Shown here in pieces: positions 34,483 through 45,177 of a stretch of DNA of 64,000 bases. Under the pieces are notes generated by a model. That model was given only the letters and a program-made list of their open reading frames with translations, was not told the DNA's origin and did no database searches. Origin of the DNA: Echria macrotheca (taxonomy: Eukaryota > Ascomycota > Sordariomycetes > Sordariales > Schizotheciaceae); the NCBI GenBank assembly GCA_030411725.1, contig MU839832.1:682001-746000 (forward strand), given 5' to 3'. The translations under genes and the position numbers were made by a program. The number at the start of each line of letters is the position of its first letter. Position 1 is the first letter of the stretch.

Positions 34483-36741
34483 TCAGGCCGCCGATATCGA
34501 TGGATGGCTCTGGAAACGAGATGACGATGATGGTGACGGAGGCGACGACATAAGCGGCGGTGCCGGTTCCTGTCTCGATGGATGGATCTGGAAACGACGT
34601 GGCGGAGGAGAACACGGAGGCGTCGTTGTCGACGACATAAGCGGCGGTTTTCCAGGAACCTGTCTGACCTTGTACGCCTGGAGCTGCCGTTTATTCTGCT
34701 GCTCCAGGCTGCTCATTGTATCTCGATGTTCTTGCGTGACAGACCCGTCCTTGGTGTTTTTCGCGGTCGATGAACCGCCCTGGGCCACGTTCGTGCCTGC
34801 AAGGCCCTGTCTCGAGCTGAGAGCCTGTGCTGTTGGACCGCTTTGCTGGTTAGGCCAACGGGTATTGGGAGGATGGCTTTCACCAGAACGTCGCTCGGCG
34901 GGTTGCTGGCGCGCGAGCCATTCCGCGCCCGGGTTTTGCCGCTCTACGGCCGCTGCCCCAAACTGAGCATTGGCTTGAGCCTTGGCCTGAGGCGGGTGCT
35001 GAGGCGGGTACTGAGGACGAGAAACATGCTGAGCACCTGCTCCTCTCGGGAGTTCCGGTCGCTCGCCTGTTTCAGAGCCCAGACCTCTCTGGGCCTGGCT
35101 TGCAACGGGACGACGAATGCCGGCATTACCTTGCTGGCCCGCCGGTTGCTGCTCCGCCGGCGCCGGAAGCGACTGTGCCTGCCCCGGGAAGCCAAGCCCC
35201 GGCGGCACCTCGACAACATCCGTCACGGCCACGATTCCAATATGAGGCTGATCGCCGTCTTTGTCCAAATATCTCAAGGCGACGGCATGGACATGCCCAC
35301 CCAGATCGCTATGGAGCGGATATTTGGCGACATCACAGCTGAACAGCCTACGCTTCTCCATCTGTCCTGCATCTCTCTCCGTCCAATTCACCTCGACCCG
35401 CGTGACATATGCCCGCAGCATCGTGGCCGGCGGCCCGGACCGCGGATCGTTCAAGGTCAACTTGAACAACACTGGGTTTCTGATGATGTACCGCACCGCC
35501 GCCTCGCCCAGGCAGGCCCTGGTCATCGGCAGGTGCTGGAGTACGAAGTAGTAGGCGCCACGGAAGTGGATGCTCAATGTCACATCGCGGGAAGGTAGAA
35601 AGTGTAGTCCGGGAGGAGGAGGAAGAGAGGCCTCGGTCTGGTAACCTGCCGAGGGTGTGCTGAAAGGGTTGTTGGAGCGGTTGATTGTGGACGGGGCATT
35701 GGACCGGCCAAGAGGCTGAGGAGCAGCTTCACCACCAGCGGCGGCGCTTGTCGGAGCTGTCGGCGCGACCGAAGTCTCCCCGCCGAGCAGGCGGACGGGA
35801 TGTCCGGGTCCATTGCGGATAGGCCCGATGAGTGTCGAGGCTTGAGCGCTGCTGAGCTCGAAAGCTTGGGAAGGGAAGCTCGAGGTGGTTTGTAAATGGG
35901 GCTGACGGATCGGCAAGGTCGGATCCGATTGCAGCAGCGGGAGCGAAGAAGTGGGCGGCACCTGCCAGCGGACCTGGACCGGCCGCTCGCCGGGGCGCTG
36001 ACGATCGCCGGACGTAGCCCAGGGCGCCGTCGCGGGAGACTCAAGCGCATTCGCCCGCGTCAGCAGTGTGCGCTGGGAGTTCTCCTGCCCGACGGAATCC
36101 TTAACCTTGACCTCATCAGTCTCGCCATCGTCAGATGACGCCTCCCACACCGCCTCGTCGTCCGACGGCGTCTCGTCGGATCCAGTCTCGTCCGACACCG
36201 ACTCGCCATCTTCGCGGTCTGAATGGTAATCCTCCTCGTATCCGCCGTTCTTCCTATAGCTTTCCTCAATCTCGTCACCCTCCTCTTCCTCGTCCGACAC
36301 ATATTCGTACCCACGGGCATCGACATGGCGGGCTACTGCCTGGGAAGAGCAGAAAAGCAGCTGCTTGAATGCCTCAAGCAAGCTCTTCCCCGACCCAGAG
36401 AGCAGCAGGCGGCGCCGGCCGTTATACTCGGTCTTGACGACGGAGGTGTTGAACTCGTTCGGCCGGGGTTGGGACACGACCAACCAAAAACGGGCATGGG
36501 CTTGGCTGATGAACTCGCAGTTCGCTTCTCATTCTCACACTGGTCAGCCGCTTTGAGCCATGTAAAAGACTTCTTGTCAGGACGTGCGTGTGGGAGGGAC
36601 ATTAGGGTAAGGTAGGTCGGGGGAATGGGGAATGGCGGTGTAAAGAGACCTACCAATGATCTGGTCCCTGAGGAAGCCATGCTCCATTGGCTCTAAATCT
36701 GGAGCCTTGCTGCCACCAGGCGGACTAGTAGTCGGCGGCAT
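34483..36741 (-). CDS. Acidic/proline-rich fungal protein of unknown function
   Basis: Two exons (36654-36741, 34483-36524) total 2130 nt and 709 aa. The intron (129 nt; donor GTAGGT, CTGAC branch, AAG acceptor) joins the N-terminal EPMEHGFLRDQII to ANCEFISQAHARFWLVVSQ. Next come an acidic stretch with about 40 Asp/Glu (residues 95-175), a long Pro/Ser/Gln-rich linker, a more ordered central region with FRGAYYFVLQHLPMTRACLG and RAYVTRVEVNWTERD (about 340-460), and a Gln/Pro-rich tail that ends in an in-frame duplication. A second Met eight codons upstream (36765) is also possible. I do not recognise the family. The composition suggests a nuclear or scaffold protein, but that is inference. Confidence 0.75.
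34497..34664 (-). repeat. Two-copy in-frame direct repeat at ORF 3' end
   Basis: Copy A (34497-34574, 78 nt) and copy B (34575-34664, 90 nt) share TCGATGGATGG, CTGGAAACGA and GACGACATAAGCGGCGG. Both lengths are multiples of three; they encode PPLMSS...RRFQIHPS and PPLMSS...SRFQSHPS at the C-terminus of the acidic protein. Confidence 0.85.
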
Positions 36742-37438
36742 TGCTCTCGGGCGGACAACTCTCATCAGTCTCTCTCTAATGATCTGGAGATGAGTGGAGG
36801 ATAGGATGATGTCTCTGGAGTGCACTTTCAACCAGCCTCTTGTTCCGGGGCCAGTGGCAGGCAGTATATATACTGATTCTATTTTGGTGCGAGGACTACA
36901 CACTCTCCGCTTACGGGACTGTCCTCGGCCACAGAAAAAGTAGGGCGAAAGTGATGTCAAGTTGCTCTGCTTGGTCTTGCGCCGCCAGGTGCCGCCTCCC
37001 GCCTCAACAAAGGTAGACTGCTCACTTGAAGTTCCACCTTGCCCAGCAGGTGCGCAACAAACATTATGAACTGCTGTGTTCACTGCAAAAAATCGTCTCA
37101 GTGTGACAATGCCATTATCGTCTCCCTATCGTCGGGTTCTCGTCTTTCCTTGCACGTCTTTCCTTGCACAGTGAGACTTCGTAACCCTCTTCATTGGCCC
37201 ATGTGAGAAGCCCCGAACCGTGCTTCTTTGCGCGTCTGCATTTAGGCATATCCGTTCTACTAGCCTACCTCACGCCGAGCCCAGCATCACGCCAGTCTCA
37301 GATAGGGACCGTCTGTTGTTTTATTAGCGCAACTCGCCGCGTAAAGTACATTGAAGAAGATTCCTCAGCCACAATCATCCGCCGACCCTAACCACAAGCT
37401 TCCACGCCTTTCCTCGAGCTTCGTCAGCACAGACACGA
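36742..37438. other. Spacer between acidic-protein gene and PIK1
   Basis: About 700 nt with the promoter of the minus-strand acidic-protein gene and the 3' region of PIK1. The open frame that extends upstream of 36741 is leader sequence. No other gene. Confidence 0.45.
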
Positions 37439-40400
37439 CTAGTAGATTCCTTGTGTTCGGTATTGGAACGTATCATATCTGCGGCTATTAGCACGCGAAT
37501 CGTCATAGGCAGAGTTCAACTTGCAGTCGTGTGTAGTAGCTCCCCAGAGACTTCCCGATGAGATCCGTCTCGACGAAACTTTCCGCCTCGTCGGCGCTCA
37601 GGTGTAACTGGAAGCGTTGCCGGAGAGCCGTCGTGACCTGGCCCACACCCGCTCCATAGCATGGCATCTTGGACTCGCGCCCCATCATGCTGACCAGGTC
37701 GATGATGTTGTCCGCTGACCTCCTCAACGCTGTCGCCTGCATCAGTGCCATCCTCCAAGTCGTGCTACGCTGGCTCACCTTGAAAAGCCTGCTTGCAGAG
37801 CTTCTTGAAATCCTCAAAGTCCGTCGACGTAACCCCACCCAAGACATCCACGTATTCTTGTGTTAGCTTGAACGGTGCCGCTTCGAACCCTACCGACCCC
37901 GGCGAGTTGGACAGCATGAAGCCAAAGTCGATGTGGATGATGTGCCCCTCGTTATCGATCAACACGTTGCCGTTATGCCGGTCTTTGAGCTGTAACACAT
38001 ACGAAATGACGCTGTACGCCGCAAGCGACCTCTTGAATGCGTCGACGCCCGCCCGGTACGCCTCCCCCTCGGCCGCCCCAAATGCTTTGGCAAAGTGATC
38101 CTTGAGCGTCGCTATCCGTCTACGCGGGTTCTGGCCCGACTCGATCGACGCCAGCGTCAGGCTCCGTTTGATCGAGTGAAGCGACACCCCATTGGCGATC
38201 GTCTCGATTAGGCCCGACGACTCGCCCGTCACCAGGATCCTCATCAGCTTCACCCACACCGGCACGCCCGCATCCACCCAGATCTTGTGGCAGACGCGGA
38301 TTAGCTGGCACGCGAAGGCCTCTTGCCGCAAGTCCGCGCCAGTCTTAACGATAACGCTCACTAGATCCCAGTTCTTCATCCAACCGTATGGTGACGACTT
38401 GCGAATCCGCTCCTTCTTCACCTCCCATGCCTCGCCAAACACGGCTGCGCTCGGGTCATCGCGATCCCCTTTCCGCTGCAGCCCCCCTGTCTTGAAATCG
38501 TTCTCCATCCTGGCGATACCCGCGCTCGTGTTGACCCCGGTGTCCATGGTCGGGTCGTCGTCGACGTCGGTCCCGTTTGTCGTCGGTGCTGCCGTGGCTT
38601 TCGCGATGATCATGTCGAAAGTCGGCCCCTGGCCGTCGTCCAGCTCGAAGCTCTGCTCCTCTAGACTCTGCATGCTGGCTATGATCCGGGTCCGGATCGC
38701 GGCCACCTCTGCCTTTGGCCGCTTCCCGGAGGTCGCGTCCAGCTGCGCCAGCATCTGCGACGCCGTCCGCATGTGCGTCGCGAGCGCCGAGAAGTCGGGC
38801 TGGTCGACTGACGTATTTCGGGGATTGGTCAGCGTGACTTTCCGTAGCGGAGGGCTCGATGATCTCGACGTTGAGGTTCCCGAGCTGCGCGGAGTCGTCA
38901 GGTCCGAGACGGAAACGGCCGACGCGACCGTGTTTGCGCTGGATACGCGCGGAGGGTGGCCTGGCTGGACGTTCTTGGAAGGGGGCGCATCGTCGCCAAA
39001 CGTCTTGAGCATCGGTGAGCTCCCCAGGTCGCCCGATGTTGGTTCGAAAACACTGTCGACGGCAGGCTCCGAGTTTCGCGCGCTCTGTATCCTCGGCGCC
39101 TCGGAAAGATCGAATATCCTTTTGCGCGTGCCTTGTTCTGCCAACAACGTTGTCAGTAGTCTCTGGTTGTCCTGTGACTCCGGATCGAAGGTAAAGTCAT
39201 CCCGTAGTACTTCCACCATTAGAAGATACGGTACTTTCTCGGCGCTATTTAAAACGGTAGCCTCTGCCGGGTTGAGCCGTACTATCCTATGGTGGCGGCT
39301 ACGCGCCGGAGAGCCATCGACGAGATTCGGCGGGCAGATAACTGGGATATCCACTTCGGCCGGCAAGTCTTGGGCGATGAGCGCAAGCTCTGCTCGCAAA
39401 GCACTCAACCGCGCGGCCTTCGGGACGATCACCAAGCGATTCGATATATCTTCCAAGGCCGTCAGGAAGGCCGTCTCGCACCGGAAGTAGTTCTGCCTAA
39501 GTAGTCGCATCTTTTGAGTATGCGTCATCTCCGACTGCGTCAAGAGCGTTTTCACGTTATGCGAGTGTCTCCTAGATAGCCCATCTGAAGGACGTATCCC
39601 GGCCGAGATGGGTGTTGTTGGTCGAGTGACTGCATTCGGTGAACGTGAGTCCGGGAGCGGCAACGACGCCGAGCTCAGCCGCGCATCGAGCGCTATACCC
39701 TCAAGTGGGGATGGCCGTTTTACTTCTACCGTGGGAACTGGCGCTTTCGAACTTGATCCAGATGACATAGGCCTGGGCCCGGGTGACCTCGGTGTCCTTG
39801 GAGACTTGACCGCCGGCCTAGCTGGCTTTAGCTGAGGGCCGCCGGTCTGCGGTTTGGTATCGGGCGCACTGGTAACCCGGCCATCCTTCAATCGCCTCGA
39901 CTTCGTGGTAGCGGAACCGACGGTGTGTGACCGGGTAGGGGCGAGGTTCTTGACAGGAGTTGGCGTAGGAGCGGCTTCTGAGATGGTTTCTACGGGCCGG
40001 GGTTTCCTCGCCTGTGCTACAGCCAAGGGACCCGCCCAATGGGCAAGTGCTGGACAAGCGATGCTCGCCAGGACAAAGCTCCCTAGCACGGTAACTGGCA
40101 ATATATTCTCGGTAATCTTCTCATTCCTGGCACTATCAGATAGCCCGAAGACGATGTGCTGCACCTTGTTATAGACGCGTCGACAGGTCTTGAACGCATC
40201 GGCTTGCGGGTTGGACGACAGATCGTGCAGATAAGTCTGAAACAACCAAAAGGTCTAGGAGCGAGTCAGCCGGACTTTCATCGAGAATGTAGCGGGGCCG
40301 GAGGGAACGGACCAGCAGAGCGGCCGTGACGGACTCCTCGCACAGGTCGAGGAGGAACTCCTCGAGGGCCATCGACTCATTGTCGACGCTAATTATGAGG

Positions 40401-40634
40401 TGGCATAGCTGCGGAAGGAAGAACTCAATGTCTTCGTAGGGGAACTGGCGAAGCTTGCTGCACAAGACGTAATGGATGCCAATGTGGTCCGCATAGCGCC
40501 TGCGAGGTGCATTGGTCAGCCGGAACTGCGGGGCAGGGAGAAGGAGAGACGCACGAGAGGTAGGACACGGAGAGGAAGGGGTTCTGGTTGAAGACGTCGC
40601 TCTCGAGGAACCGCTTCAGCAAGTCCCACGACAT
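37439..40634 (-). CDS. PIK1: Phosphatidylinositol 4-kinase PIK1
   Basis: Five exons (40555-40634, 40313-40499, 37779-40254, 37525-37729, 37439-37478) total 2988 nt and 995 aa. The N-terminus MSWDLLKRFLESDVF and the helical LKU region (about 1-150, FEDIEFFLPQLCHLI-like) precede a disordered Ser/Pro linker. The kinase domain fills the last 300 residues: WVKLMRILVTGESSGLIE, catalytic LKDRHNGNVLID, and HIDFGFML. The C-terminus is LYDTFQYRTQGIY, recovered only if the last intron is a GC-AG intron (37479-37524, donor GCAAGT, branch GCTAAT). The enzyme makes PI4P at the Golgi and nucleus and supports secretion. The penultimate acceptor (GCGACAG) was chosen because it restores FQALRRSADNIIDLV. Confidence 0.94.
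37479..37524 (-). other. GC-AG intron in PIK1
   Basis: Donor G-C-AAGT, branch GTGCTAAT, acceptor CGCAG, 46 nt. Without it the protein would end in a non-conserved tail (QVELCL); with it the conserved PI4K C-terminus and the reading frame are restored. Confidence 0.85.
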
Positions 40635-41344
40635 TTGGCTACGGCGCGAGGCGACAGCGGCGGCAGCAGCGGCGGCGAGACTCGGACGGCGGAGGGGGAG
40701 AAAACAGCTGGAGGCGGTGGGGAGCCAGCATGCTCAATCCTCATCGACAGCGGGCGGCGCGGGTGCTAGCACGGGTTGCAGTTGCTGAGGGCAGACACAG
40801 CATGGCTGGCGGCGGCAAGCGACGGCGGTGTCGAGGCGTCGAGAGGCGGCGGGCCAGATGGCAATGGCTGACAGTGGTGAGCAGTGAAGCTGCTTCGTGG
40901 TTTGATGTGTGCAGTTGAAGGCCGCCCTTAGAAATGCCACTCGTCCAATCCGCTGTCCACATGCGACTGCCCCACCTGCCGACGGTCCGGCTCGGCACTG
41001 CTGTCTCCGAGCCTGGATTCCACTCGCGGCCCCTGTAAAAAAGCGCTGATCACAGCTAAAATGCGTGCAATGCCTGCCCAACGATGCCATTTATCCAGCA
41101 GATGCCTGCCCTGATTCTGTCCCATCTCGGAGTGCCATGAGGTTTCCGAGTCCCCGGCGCCATGGTCGTTCATCGGGATGTCTGGGAGAAAACAATTGGC
41201 CGCATAATTTTACACAGTAAGGCAGACGCAGGCTGAGTGATCCAAAATAGTCTCTATTTTCCAAGACCGCCAATCCCTACATTTTACAAACAACGGCCGT
41301 GTCATTTGGACGGATATTAAATACTTTTCCGTCCCCACTCCGCC
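40635..41344. other. Spacer between PIK1 and permease gene
   Basis: About 700 nt: PIK1 promoter and leader on the right-to-left strand and the 3' region of the permease. The retained-intron form of the permease would run on to a stop at 41277. No further gene is supported. Confidence 0.45.
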
Positions 41345-43547
41345 TCACCATACCGACGCTCGCTTTGCCTTCTGCCTTCGTTTCTTCCTCTTCGGCTTGA
41401 CCCGCTGGACAAAAGTTAGCGCGTGTCAGAGTAGACACGAGGGAACCCACCTTGTACTTGACACGCTCGCTGCCGTCCGGCATCTGTACGATCTCGTGCT
41501 GGATGTCGAAGCCCATCAGCGGCAGCAGTTTGGCCCAGACGAGCCAGTAGATGACCCCGATGCCCAGCATGCCGGTCCCCAGCACCGGCACGACGTAGTA
41601 TGGGATGGCTGATATCAGGTTGTTGGGGATGAAAGGGGCCGCCACGACGAAGAGCAGCGACAGGATCCAGAAGATGGTAAGGATCGGCGAGCTGCGGAAC
41701 GTGGTCCGCTGTGCTGCCCAGTTCTCAGACGGCGTAAAGTTGAGATACAACAGACCAAGGGCAAGGAAGACTGTTACTGTCAGCAATATGCCTCCAACAC
41801 GTGAGAGAAGAAACCCACTCTTGATCCAGTTGCCAGTAAAGATAAACACGTTGGTGACAAACGTGTAGACGGTAGAAATCTGTGACACTGAAAATGCTCC
41901 GTCGGGGGTCGACGTGCCGACTTGGGATCCCAGAATGAGTGCCATGGTGATGAGCCAGTGGAGGAGGATGGCTCCGGATGGAGCATTGACTGGCCAGTCG
42001 CTGGCCCAAAAGCGTGAGAAGGGCAATATTCCCTCTTTTGCCAGTTCCTGCTTCACTCGAGGCATAGCAAACGACTGGGCAAACACATTACCCAGCGCCG
42101 AGAGACTGATGAATACTGGCAATGCTCGCGTCACGAAAGCCGTTTGGCCCATGACCTAGGATATATTGTTAATCGACCTTCCTAGCGAGTTATCAGGAAA
42201 CTCACGTTCTGAAAGAACTTTGCCGTGACTGTTACGCCTCCTTCCGCCATCTCCGTCTTCGACATGGCAGCAAACTGGGCGTCCTGTTAGCTTTGTTTCC
42301 TGACTGACTACCGTCCAACCTACATAGGCGATATTGGCCAGCACATAAAGAACCGTGACGATAGAAACGGCAATCGGGGCGGCCCTCTTGAGCGTGGTTG
42401 GCGCGTTCCGAACCTCCGTCAGGACGTAGTTTGCATTCTCCCACCCAGCATACGCGTAGAGCACCTGCAGAATAGCCAACGCGTATCCTGCCGCCTGTAC
42501 CGCACCCTGACCTGGGGCCGTGTTCATGGGCGGGCCGGCAAAGCTCGAGAAGTTGCCCGGTGACCCGTTGATCGTGTGCCCCGCGAGAGCGGCAAAGCCG
42601 GTGAAGACGACGAGGCTGAGGAGGACGAGCTTAAAGGCGCCGAGGATGTTGCCCAACCAGATGCCGAGGCGTGGGGTGAGGGCATGGATGAGGCAAACGC
42701 CAGTAATGGCGGCCATGGCCACGCCGCGGGTCGTCCACGGGTCCGGGGTCAGGTTCGGGTGTGCTGCCACCACCATGTAGCTGGCGAAACTAACGGAACC
42801 CGCAGTCGAGATGGCGAAGAGGACGAACTGGACGGCAAAGATGCATGTTGCTAGGTACCGTGGTCTCCGGTAGACCCTCTCTAACTGAAGGAGGTCAGCT
42901 CTGTGCCTACCACGGATGACGTCCACCTACGTAGACCTTCTCACCACCAGATCGTGGCAGAGCAGTGCCATATTCTAGATAGACAAACAATCTTCATCAG
43001 TCAGCATATATATACTACAGCCCAGGGCAGTATGCATACCCGCTAGGATCAGTTAGCACCTCAGCTCGATCATGAAAGCCGTCTAACTCACCAAAACGTC
43101 ATAAACCCCCCCAACACCCAAAAGAGCAGCGTCGCCCCGACATTACCAGTCAGCCGAATGATCTCGGATGGCGTGGAGAAGATGCCGGCGCCAACGACAC
43201 GGTTGATGATAAGAAACGTCGTCGACCATGTCCCCAGCTTCCTGTCTATATTCACAGTTGTCAGACAGATAGATGTTGGGGACCCCAGAGACGAATTTGC
43301 TGAGTAAGTCTCATCCAAGATGAATGCGACCCCTTTCCCGGCTGACTTGGTGATAAGACGGCAAAAGATAAGACAAACCTTCGGGGTAGACAAAGTCGTG
43401 GTAGTCCTCGAGCGACGAGTCCTCGCCGCCATGGTTCGTATGGTATCCGCTGGTGTACCCGGTGTGGTTATCCTCGGCCACGACGCCGATGGCCGCCTCG
43501 GTGTCCTTGCTGGCCACGGGCTGCTCGAAGATTTCCGGCTCCTGCAT
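41345..43547 (-). CDS. MUP1: MUP1-type amino-acid (methionine) permease
   Basis: Eight exons: 43379-43547, 43092-43245, 43040-43042, 42931-42991, 42324-42884, 42206-42274, 41451-42155, 41345-41404 (1782 nt, 593 aa). It is a 12-helix plasma-membrane transporter of the APC/LAT superfamily. Signatures: TFLIINRVVGAGIFSTPSEI in helix 1, GGFMTFCGLFVYLEYGT across the micro-exon, YAYAGWENANYVLTEVRN in helix 6, and FVTNVFIFTGNWIKSGFL near the end. The N-terminal ~57 residues are acidic and cytoplasmic, as in MUP1 where they carry ubiquitylation and endocytosis signals. The frame closes only if a 3-nt exon (CGG) is spliced in. The final exon encodes a Lys/Arg-rich tail (RVKPKRKKRRQKAKRASVW). Substrate is inferred from family resemblance. 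Confidence 0.9.
43040..43042 (-). other. 3-nt micro-exon of the permease gene
   Basis: CGG lies between a 49-nt intron (donor GTGAGT, branch GCTAAC, acceptor CCTAG) and a 48-nt intron (donor GTATGC, branch GCTGAC, acceptor GAAG). It completes Cys (TG+C) and Gly (GG+A), giving the conserved MTFCGLFVYLEYG. Skipping it makes TGA at the junction. Confidence 0.85.
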
Positions 43548-45177
43548 CGTCTCGTCGTCTCACTCCCGGCCCACCGGGAGCCCGCTTTTGCCTCTGCCGG
43601 GATTGCCTGCGTCTGCTTCTGCCCTCTTGTCGCGGGCCGCGGTCATTCCCCGCGATGGGGGGGGCAAGAGACGACAACGGGGCGATACGGCGGGGTCATG
43701 GAGAGAATCACCAGAACGATATCCAGGAGAAAACGCGAGGACGGGAAAAGAAAATGATCAGCTGCGAGAAGGGGGCGGCGGCGGTGGAACACGCAAGGCT
43801 CGGAAAATGCAACGACGGGACCCAGAAAGTCAAACAGATGAAGAAGGCTCCCAAAGCCTCTCTCCTCTTCAGCTCTGAACCGAGGGGAGGACGCTGGACG
43901 AGATGAGAGCGGCGTGCCGGGTGCTGGGGGGCTTGCATGCATGCATCCAGAACGACGCTTTTCTACTTTGGTCGTCTTGGTTTTCCTCTCTGCTTGTCGC
44001 AAGTTTGGCCTAGCCTCGTGCGCTCCAATTCGGAATGATTCGAGAAAAAGACGGCAGAGAGATAACGGGGGTCGTCTGAGAATCACTAATAGAATAAAAA
44101 AAAGTCCACCATCGACATATCGATAGGAGGTATCATTCACGGTTCCTTTCCTCGTCCCCTTCGTTGAAAACGCTCAATTCTCAGCAGAAACGAGCACGCG
44201 ACACCGAACCGGGGTCCTCGAGCAATTCGGACCAAGGACCCCAAAAAATGCCTGGGCGATCCGCCTGGCAGAAGAAATCCAACGCTGCCGCCGCCACCAT
44301 ACAGGGGAGGAGCCCATCGCTGGACAGGGGGTGTCGAGTGGTGTGGTCCCCGATGTCTCTGCTGAGGGATGGACGGGAAGAGAGGCTGATGCCCAACCGG
44401 CGGCGCGTTCCCTCGCGAATGGGACGTTGGATGGGAAGCACCGGGTCATCCACGCCCCCGCATTGAAGCCCGTTATCGAGCTCCATAGATACGGCGTGGA
44501 GCACGTCGTGATACAATCGCGAGTGGACATCTGGGGTCTGCCAAAGGGATAAAATAAATCTGGAGATTTCATTACCAACAGCGTTCCTTGCGATGAGGCG
44601 AACCTCGCCAAGCGCTCCGCTTTCAGGCGGGTCTCACTTCTCCTCCCTGCAACCCCAGTCGACAAGGATTCTCCTCAGCTCGTCTTCCCCGCAAAATCAC
44701 CACCAGGGAATCAGTTCGCCTTCACAAGTGTGGTGTGGTGCCGGCTGCCGGCTCTCCAATGTCTCGGTCGGAGTCGGCCGTTGAGGAAGGCTCCGGGTTG
44801 GAGATCGACAGGCGATGCGTTATAAAGTCCCAAGCGAAAGCCGACACAGCCTCACCCACCACCATCTCATCTTTCGCCCGCCACGCCTGCTTGCCTTTGC
44901 TGTGCAGGCGCCAATCATTCCGGTAATGCACCACGCAAACCAAGCCACACCGTCCCGACGCCCGGCATCGACAGCCTTGACTGCAACGTTGAGTCTCGGT
45001 CTCGTTTTCAGACAAGCCTCTATTCATGACGTAAACACATGAGAAACCTATCGTGCTTGTCCCTACCGATCCAAAATGCCCTGGTATCTTCAACTCCCGT
45101 ATTGACCGTGCAGATATCGAAGGAAAGCCCGCTCGCTTGCTTGCTTGGAACCATACGCCAGCCTTCGTCAGACGTAA
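43548..45177. other. Long promoter region of the permease gene
   Basis: About 1.6 kb upstream of the permease start and downstream of the next minus-strand gene. The part near 43640-44160 is pyrimidine-rich on the minus strand, consistent with a long 5' leader. The open frame at 44174-44665 (minus) has no homologue I recognise and no start or splice context. No gene called. Confidence 0.45.

Noticed and set aside
36577..37083. 168-codon minus-strand ORF upstream of the acidic protein
   Set aside because: Only its last part (36654-36741) is coding, as exon 1; the rest is leader and the end reads into the intron.
39289..39835. Plus-strand open frames opposite PIK1 (also the 432-codon frame at 38192-39490)
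   Set aside because: Antisense shadows of the PIK1 third exon; the minus strand has the kinase motifs.
44174..44665. 163-codon minus-strand ORF in the permease promoter
   Set aside because: No recognisable domain, no conserved-looking segments, and overlapping open frames on the other strand; typical of GC-rich non-coding DNA.
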